Below are positions 58,849 through 64,000 of a stretch of DNA of 64,000 nt, one piece after another. Position 1 is the stretch's first letter. Every line of letters begins with the position of its first letter. A model generated the notes under the pieces. It made no database searches and was not told the DNA's origin. It was given only the letters and a program-made list of their open reading frames with translations. The stretch covers positions 2,809,883 to 2,873,882 of the forward strand of contig NC_020802.1 in assembly GCF_000153405.2 (NCBI RefSeq), given 5' to 3'. A program made the translations under genes and the position numbers. The DNA comes from Psychromonas sp. CNPT3. GTDB taxonomy: Bacteria > Pseudomonadota > Gammaproteobacteria > Enterobacterales > Psychromonadaceae.

Positions 58849-59991
58849 CTAATGCAATGCATCTGATTTTAATAAATCAGCCCACAAGTACACACCCGAT
58901 CCTCTATGATCAACGAGGAACTGATAAGCCTCGTTTTTATTTTCAAAAGGAATGAATTCTGCGCCCATCGGGCCACTGACATTAGAGCCGACAACAAAAT
59001 AAGCCTGTTTTGCATCTATGCCTTGTAAGGAGAAGTAATCAAGCACCACTATTTGTTTAAAATCTTCTGCTTTATAGTCATAGCCATATTTACTCGGTGT
59101 TAAATAAAACTTAACTAAATCTTTCACCCCATCAAAGTAATGGATCTTGCTATCGGTTACTCGGATCCAAGTTGCCCAATGCGGGTGTTTATACACAAAC
59201 ATGCCACAAACGGGGCATTTAGCATCTTTAGGAATAGCGCGGGATAAATCAGCTTGCAGATGAGGGGAGTGCGTAAGTACTTTATCGTGGTAATAAAGAG
59301 CCGCCATTTGTAAGCGCTTACCTTTTATTGCCGAGCAAATATTATTATCGATCATTAAAGCCTTTAATGCGCCAACATGTAAATGCTTACCTTGTTGCCC
59401 TTCTTTTTGTAATGAAATAAGTTTTGTTGCATCACACTGCGTTTTAAAAATCATTTCACCTTTGGCATACATCATTTTACTGCGTTTTTTAAAGATCCTT
59501 TTATTATCCATCGCAAAGTCGTTATCAGCATTGAGCAGCGCCGCCTTAAAGCGCGTCAATTGCCCGCCCTCTTTTTTAATAAACGCCAACGCATCATTCT
59601 TACTCGCAAAGGCAAGCTTACTGGTTATAGACATGGTGCCTTTTATATTGCTACCCAGCACATAATAAGCATCTTGAGTGTCTATAAAACGTTGCGTATT
59701 AAAATCAACAACGCGAATAGCATCTACGTGCGAAAAAGGAAACTCTTTAAGTAGCGCACTGACGCCATGTATCGAACAAACTTGTTTTTCGTCTTTGCCT
59801 TGTAAGCTCACGATATAATTTGTTTTGTAAAATTTTTTAAGATGCATACCACACAGCGTACAAAAATGTTTCTCTGAGCCAGAGTTGATAAACACATGCT
59901 TCACATGGGCCGTTGCGCCCTGCGCCAAAACGATGCCACTAAACATTGGCCCGCTCAGTAATAGGCATAATACATAGATACATTTTTTCAT
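58849..59991 (-). CDS. Two-domain NosL-like copper-binding protein
   Basis: A 380-residue periplasmic protein with a signal peptide (~1-24). Two NosL-type modules are seen. The first (~35-165) has FCTLCGMHLKKFYKTNY, and the second (~255-375) has CPVCGMFVYKHPHWATWI. Each ends with a Gly-containing conserved block: YYVLGSNIKGTM and YFVVGSNVSGPMG, then FENKNEAYQFLVDHRG. NosL binds Cu(I) through CxxCGM and Met. The middle (~170-250) contains a single-Cys stretch (GEMIFKTQCDATKL). Duplicate NosL modules with a linker in one chain are uncommon. It overlaps the TlpA-like gene by one base. Confidence 0.88.
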   Translation of the reverse strand: MKKCIYVLCLLLSGPMFSGIVLAQGATAHVKHVFINSGSEKHFCTLCGMHLKKFYKTNYIVSLQGKDEKQVCSIHGVSALLKEFPFSHVDAIRVVDFNTQRFIDTQDAYYVLGSNIKGTMSITSKLAFASKNDALAFIKKEGGQLTRFKAALLNADNDFAMDNKRIFKKRSKMMYAKGEMIFKTQCDATKLISLQKEGQQGKHLHVGALKALMIDNNICSAIKGKRLQMAALYYHDKVLTHSPHLQADLSRAIPKDAKCPVCGMFVYKHPHWATWIRVTDSKIHYFDGVKDLVKFYLTPSKYGYDYKAEDFKQIVVLDYFSLQGIDAKQAYFVVGSNVSGPMGAEFIPFENKNEAYQFLVDHRGSGVYLWADLLKSDALH

Positions 59992-60515
59992 TAAAAGTCC
60001 TTACTCTCTATTTCAACATTAGAATATTTATTTAGCGCAGTTTCAATAAAGTCACGCAGTGCAGCGTGGCTCATCATCCCTTGAAACGCTTCACGAATAA
60101 TGCCTTGCTTATCGATAATAAAAGCGGTTGGCGTGCCGATGATGCGATAGCGCTCTTGGGTTATCTGTAATTGATCTTGTAACATTCTAAAGCTCAATCC
60201 ATATTTTTTAGCCAATGTTTGTAGCGCAACGATATCCGTATCAACATTGATAGAAACAATACTTAAGGTGCTTTGATATTGTTGCGACAGTTGCTCTAAC
60301 ATGGGTAGCTCCGCCAAGCATCCCCCACAATTAATGGACCAAAAAAACAGATATTTAACGCTTTCAGGATAATCATGAAAATCAACTTGTTGACCCTGTA
60401 AATCAACAGCCGCAAGCGATGGCGCAACCTTGTCGATTGCTACAATTTCTTCCTTACAAGCACTGAGCACACAAACGCTAAGACTTAGTAGCAACATTGT
60501 TAATATTTTACGCAC
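59991..60515 (-). CDS. TlpA/ResA-like thioredoxin lipoprotein
   Basis: A 174-residue thioredoxin-fold lipoprotein. The signal ends at Cys19/20 (VCVLSAC), so it is membrane-tethered in the periplasm. The active site is WSINCGGCLAELP, and the cis-Pro loop is IIGTPTAFIIDKQG. It can reduce disulfides or deliver reducing power to a partner. Thioredoxins of this kind end the P19/Fet iron cluster (Cj1664/Cj1665 of Campylobacter). It overlaps the ATPase gene by eight bases. Confidence 0.9.
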   Translation of the reverse strand: MRKILTMLLLSLSVCVLSACKEEIVAIDKVAPSLAAVDLQGQQVDFHDYPESVKYLFFWSINCGGCLAELPMLEQLSQQYQSTLSIVSINVDTDIVALQTLAKKYGLSFRMLQDQLQITQERYRIIGTPTAFIIDKQGIIREAFQGMMSHAALRDFIETALNKYSNVEIESKDF

Positions 60516-61179
60516 TGTTTTTTACCTCACTCATTATTTTGCCGTGCTGCAATGTAATAATGCGATCGCTTTGTGCGCCCAATTCAGGGTTATGCGTCAC
60601 CATAATAATGGTGCGCCCCGCCTTATTGAGATCTTTTAACATGGCTAATATGCGCTTCTCATTTTCTTCATCTAAGTTACCGGTTGGCTCATCTGCAAAG
60701 ATAATGGGTGGCTCATTAATAAGCGCACGCGCAATACAAGCACGTTGCTGCTCACCACCAGACAACTGTTTAGGTAAATGCGTTTCGCGGTGCGACAGGC
60801 CTACATGTTGCAATACTTTACGCGCGGCGCGCTCATCGACAACGCTGTGGTAATGTTGTGCTAACATAATATTTTCAAGTACATTTAAGTACGGAATAAG
60901 ATGGAATTGCTGGAAAATCAGGCCCACTTTATTTGCCCTGAATTGGCGCTGGCTATCCTCATCTAAGCTACCAGCATCAATGCCATCTAAAATGACTTGC
61001 CCACTACTCGGTACATCCAAACAACTTAAAATGTTCAGTAAGGTTGTTTTTCCTGAGCCAGAGGCCCCCATAAAGGCAACAAACTCCCCTTTTTTTATCT
61101 GTATATCTAGATTATCTAACGCCAATACATTGCCAAACCTTTTACTCATAGCGCGTGTTTCAATAACAAATTCATGCAT
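60508..61179 (-). CDS. ABC transporter ATPase of a P19/Fet-like system
   Basis: A 223-residue MacB/LolD-type ATPase: Walker A GASGSGKTTLLNIL, Q-loop LIFQQFHLIPYLNVLEN, signature LSGGEQQRACIARAL, Walker B IIFADEPTGNLD, switch His VTHNP. It corresponds by position to Campylobacter Cj1663. It follows the permease at 61183 by three bases and would energise the FtsX pair. Confidence 0.93.
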   Translation of the reverse strand: MHEFVIETRAMSKRFGNVLALDNLDIQIKKGEFVAFMGASGSGKTTLLNILSCLDVPSSGQVILDGIDAGSLDEDSQRQFRANKVGLIFQQFHLIPYLNVLENIMLAQHYHSVVDERAARKVLQHVGLSHRETHLPKQLSGGEQQRACIARALINEPPIIFADEPTGNLDEENEKRILAMLKDLNKAGRTIIMVTHNPELGAQSDRIITLQHGKIMSEVKNSA

Positions 61180-61182
61180 CTG

Positions 61183-62352
61183 TTATTCTCCTTTTAGCAA
61201 GATAGCAACTTGTACATTAATCGCTCGCCTTACCGGTATAATGGCAGCAATGAAAGCCGAAACCATCGCTGTTATAATGGTAATAAAGCAGGCAACAAGC
61301 CTAAAATTAATACTCGATGAAAAAACGGTCTGTCCTAATATTTGCGCCAGTACATAACCGAGTAGGCAGCCCAAAATAATGGCGACCGTGGTGATAAAAA
61401 ATGTCTCAATTAAAATTTGCAGGATAATTTCTTTATTGCGCGCGCCGAGTGATTTTTGTAATGCAAACTCACGGCTACGCTCCGCTATCATGGCGGTTAA
61501 TGTGGTATTCACACACAAGGTGGTTAACGCAAATATCATCAAAGCAATAAAGGCCATTAAACCCTTTATTTTATCGAGAACTTGACCCTCAGAGGCAGAC
61601 ACTTTACGAATGGCGCTGGCATTTAATTGTGCTATTTTTGCATTTATTTGCAGCGCGAAGGCCTCGACCTGATCGTTATCATTAGCGAGGCTCATTAATA
61701 TATGTTGAAATTTATTGGCTTTATGCAGTAGCTTTTGTGCTAATGATAAGTTCACGAATAAGTACTGATCACTACTGTCTCCCGACTCAATGATCCCTTT
61801 TATTTTTAAATGTATCGGTTTTTCGTTATCGATAAGAGTAAGTAAACTGCCAACACCCACATCTAATTTTTTCGCTAAACGCTTACCGATCATTGCATTG
61901 CGCTCATCAAAATCTACCGTTACCCAAGCGCCTTGTACTTGCCAATATGGACTGATCTTAGGCAGGGCGCTAAAGTTAACTCCCACTAATACAACCTCTT
62001 GTAATGATGCGCGAACTTGCCCAAATAAATACGGGCTAGCGCCCATCACTAAGTCTTTATCTGCCAATGCCAAGACTTGTTTAAAAAGATCCATCTCAAG
62101 ATATTCGTTAGCATCTAAGGACGATCCCTTAATAAAAAAGTTAGCGCCATAAGTGCGCAGCTCTTGGCTCATCTTTGCATTGATATCAAAGTAAATAGAG
62201 GTCAAGGCAAAAATGGTCGATGATCCCACTATAAGCGCGCCGATCACCACGAGCACGCGCTGCTTACGTTGCCACAAGGCTTTAAAAATAAGCGTCCAAA
62301 GGAACACACTTTGGATTTTACTCGCAAATATGCGCATTTTCTTACTGCCCAT
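61183..62352 (-). CDS. FtsX-like ABC permease, second of the Fet-like pair
   Basis: A 389-residue permease from the ATG at 62352, which has a GGAGG ribosome site; an upstream in-frame ATG at 62418 lies deep inside the preceding gene. One span lies at ~35-55 (VLVVIGALIVGSSTIFALTS), then a periplasmic domain, then three spans with the FtsX core MIAERSREFALQKSLGARNKEIILQI. It overlaps the upstream permease by 11 bases. Counterpart of Cj1662 by order. Confidence 0.9.
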   Translation of the reverse strand: MGSKKMRIFASKIQSVFLWTLIFKALWQRKQRVLVVIGALIVGSSTIFALTSIYFDINAKMSQELRTYGANFFIKGSSLDANEYLEMDLFKQVLALADKDLVMGASPYLFGQVRASLQEVVLVGVNFSALPKISPYWQVQGAWVTVDFDERNAMIGKRLAKKLDVGVGSLLTLIDNEKPIHLKIKGIIESGDSSDQYLFVNLSLAQKLLHKANKFQHILMSLANDNDQVEAFALQINAKIAQLNASAIRKVSASEGQVLDKIKGLMAFIALMIFALTTLCVNTTLTAMIAERSREFALQKSLGARNKEIILQILIETFFITTVAIILGCLLGYVLAQILGQTVFSSSINFRLVACFITIITAMVSAFIAAIIPVRRAINVQVAILLKGE

Positions 62353-63634
62353 GTAGCACCTCCACCGGATATAACTTGGTAATATTTTTAGCGGGGAAAA
62401 AACTACCAAATAGGGCAATTAATAAGGAAACAACAATAACAACCGGCACCACAATCCAGCTAAATTCAAGTGGACTATTAAAAAGAGACCAGCCAATAAT
62501 TCGCGCCAGTAACGCCCCCGCAACGCAGCCCAGTGATGCCCCGATAAGGCTACAAATCATCGCTTCACAATAAAAAAGCCCATGGATTTCGCTGTTGGTT
62601 GCCCCTAATGACTTCATTAAACCGATTTCAGCTGCCCGTTCAATAATGGTGGTTGTCATTAAGGACGCAATACCGAGACCGGCTGCGATAAAGGCTGCTA
62701 TCGTGACAACCAACAATAACAATTGTAATTTCTCTATGACTAAGCCCTCAGAGGCAGCCACTTGCCAAATGGGTTGCACAAGCGCCCCGCTCATCGCCTC
62801 TTCTAATTGCAATGCAATCGCAGACACATAGGCAGTGCAGTACCATTTGTCATAATCGGCAGAATTTAATCCGGCTAGATCCTTACGCGCAGCTTTCGAG
62901 AGTGCATTTTCAGGCACCGTTAATGCACTGACTTGTACTTGTTGCATTTTCCCCGGCAGATTTAATATTTTCTGCACTAACGCAAGCGTTGCTATTATCT
63001 GCGAATCCTCCTCGCCACCCGTTGTCACAATACCGCTCACGTAAACCGGGTATTGTTGCTGTTTATAGACAATGTTTAACTCGCTATTAATCGATATTGC
63101 ATAACGCTTGGCAATCTCAGCACCAACTAACACTTCATTGATTTTACTATCATCAGGCCAGCGCCCTTGTATCTCCCAGAAGGGGGCAATAATTTGCATC
63201 CCAGTGTGATAATTTGGCTCATCATCGACGCCAATTTTTTTATTGAAGTAGGTACCCAGTAAGCCGATATTAGGCAGTGTTTTTTGTGCGGATTTCAAAC
63301 TGACTCGCGCGTGTAATTTTGGCGCAAAACCAATAATATTATTACGCCAAAAAATACCTTTTATTTTTCTTAGCTCTCTTGCATCTAAAAAGGATTGTCC
63401 CGATAACGGATTATAATTAATACCATTAACATGCATCGCTAACGACTCACTGGCACTTTGAATCAATATATTAGCCCCATAGGACTTCATTTCCCGCGCC
63501 ATTTTATCGCCAATGTTAATGGATACGGCAAATAACGCGCTCAGTAAGGCTGCGGATAAGAAAAAAGTAAAGATCGATAATATTTTCCGGTTACGACCAC
63601 GCCACAATGACTGTTTCAGGCAGAGTAAAAACAT
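62342..63634 (-). CDS. FtsX-like ABC permease, first of the Fet-like pair
   Basis: A 430-residue permease with the opening LKQSLWRGRNRKILSIFTFFLSAALLSALFAVSINIGDKMAREMKSYGANILIQS. The latter part is typical of the Cj1661-type proteins. The C-terminal three spans carry TTIIERAAEIGLMKSLGATNSEIHGLF. Its start overlaps the stop of the DUF2318 gene by one base. It and the next permease share the same layout and the motif KSLGA, so they look like ancient duplicates. Confidence 0.9.
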   Translation of the reverse strand: MFLLCLKQSLWRGRNRKILSIFTFFLSAALLSALFAVSINIGDKMAREMKSYGANILIQSASESLAMHVNGINYNPLSGQSFLDARELRKIKGIFWRNNIIGFAPKLHARVSLKSAQKTLPNIGLLGTYFNKKIGVDDEPNYHTGMQIIAPFWEIQGRWPDDSKINEVLVGAEIAKRYAISINSELNIVYKQQQYPVYVSGIVTTGGEEDSQIIATLALVQKILNLPGKMQQVQVSALTVPENALSKAARKDLAGLNSADYDKWYCTAYVSAIALQLEEAMSGALVQPIWQVAASEGLVIEKLQLLLLVVTIAAFIAAGLGIASLMTTTIIERAAEIGLMKSLGATNSEIHGLFYCEAMICSLIGASLGCVAGALLARIIGWSLFNSPLEFSWIVVPVVIVVSLLIALFGSFFPAKNITKLYPVEVLHGQ

Positions 63635-64000
63635 TATTTATCTCCTGTTGCTGAGGCGGTATTCTCAAGATAACGTTCAGGATCATCCCTAAAATGCGTA
63701 TAGTTTGCATCATTAATAAAGAACCATGTTTTGCCTTTGTATTTATACTGGCTACTGGCTTTCGTATTTAATAATTTGATTTTTGCAACAGGATCCCAGA
63801 CTTCTATTTCAAGGGTTTGCGTAAAGTATTGATAACCTTGAAGTAAACTTTCTTTGCTAATACGCACCTCTGTCGCATCTTGGGTGAACTGCATGGGAAT
63901 AGGGTTACAACCACCGACTTTACCGATTGAGGGGATAAAAATACGTACCCCACAGGCGAGGCAAATAACTTGATTGCCTTTTTGTACGTAGCCTTTGTCG
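63634..64000 (-). CDS. DUF2318 protein with C-terminal YHS-like domain, 5' end missing
   Basis: The frame stays open to the right edge; an internal ATG at 63894 is not the start. The visible part begins with the DUF2318 signature (VICLACGVRIF.., KVGGCNPIPM) that contains CxxC and a further Cys. After ~30 residues comes a YHS-like fold (WDPVAKIKLLNTKASSQYKYKGKTWFF, DPERYL) in which the usual Cys residues are replaced. DUF2318 membrane proteins (Cj1660) follow p19 in iron-uptake clusters. The N-terminal membrane part and the expected p19 and FTR1 genes would lie beyond the window. Confidence 0.85.
   Translation of the reverse strand, partial: DKGYVQKGNQVICLACGVRIFIPSIGKVGGCNPIPMQFTQDATEVRISKESLLQGYQYFTQTLEIEVWDPVAKIKLLNTKASSQYKYKGKTWFFINDANYTHFRDDPERYLENTASATGDK

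Overview
The window looks like chromosome of an AT-rich marine gammaproteobacterium, most likely Psychromonas or a close relative (Psychromonadaceae / Vibrionales-Alteromonadales). The reasons are a Vibrio-type MotX (sodium-driven polar flagellum), a TonB2-type energiser with TtpC and TPR partners, an NqrC-like flavoprotein, and a fused str-rpo block in which tusDCB-rpsL-rpsG-fusA-tuf lies directly downstream of secE-nusG-rplKAJL-rpoBC. This placement is inferred from gene content and order; no database search was run. No tRNA, rRNA or CRISPR array was recognised.

Layout. 1-2.8 kb: 3' part of a DUF481 lipoprotein gene, then rpsF-priB-rpsR-rplI. 3.2-8.5 kb: a small membrane protein, a histidine phosphatase, and an AgaVWEF-type mannose-family PTS with its divergent DeoR/AgaR-type regulator; the IID gene is frameshifted. 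8.5-11.2 kb: lysS and prfB (with the programmed +1 frameshift). 11.5-16.7 kb: accessory, envelope-rich stretch (PspG-like protein, two outer-membrane barrels, MotX, an OmpA-family protein). 17.0-18.7 kb: an unusual tandem array of about 190-203 bp units, each a copy of the 3' end of tuf plus its terminator, next to the real tuf gene. 18.8-36.7 kb: the translation/transcription block, all on the minus strand. 37-41.3 kb: M16 zinc protease lipoprotein and a secreted trypsin-like protease. 41.5-50.7 kb: a TonB-dependent receptor with a YddA/SbmA-like ABC exporter-type protein, facing a DUF3450-TtpC-ExbB-ExbD-TonB-TPR operon across a strong Fur box. 50.7-52.9 kb: selD-mnmH (tRNA 2-selenouridine). 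53.3-54.9 kb: an Aer-type chemoreceptor preceded by a run of Fur hexamers. 55-64 kb: one tightly coupled minus-strand operon running off the right edge.

The right-hand operon begins with the order DUF2318 protein, two FtsX-like permeases, ABC ATPase, TlpA-type thioredoxin. This is the order of the Campylobacter P19 / E. coli FetMP-associated iron-uptake accessory genes. It continues without a break into a two-domain NosL-like copper-binding protein, a small membrane protein, a second FtsX permease and ATPase, a polytopic membrane protein with a CPYC motif, and a stand-alone NqrC-like protein keeping the covalent-FMN motif. I read it as an envelope system that moves electrons and/or metal ions; the substrate is not shown by sequence. 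The most striking non-coding structure is the tuf-tail array, and the clearest broken gene is the PTS IID gene.
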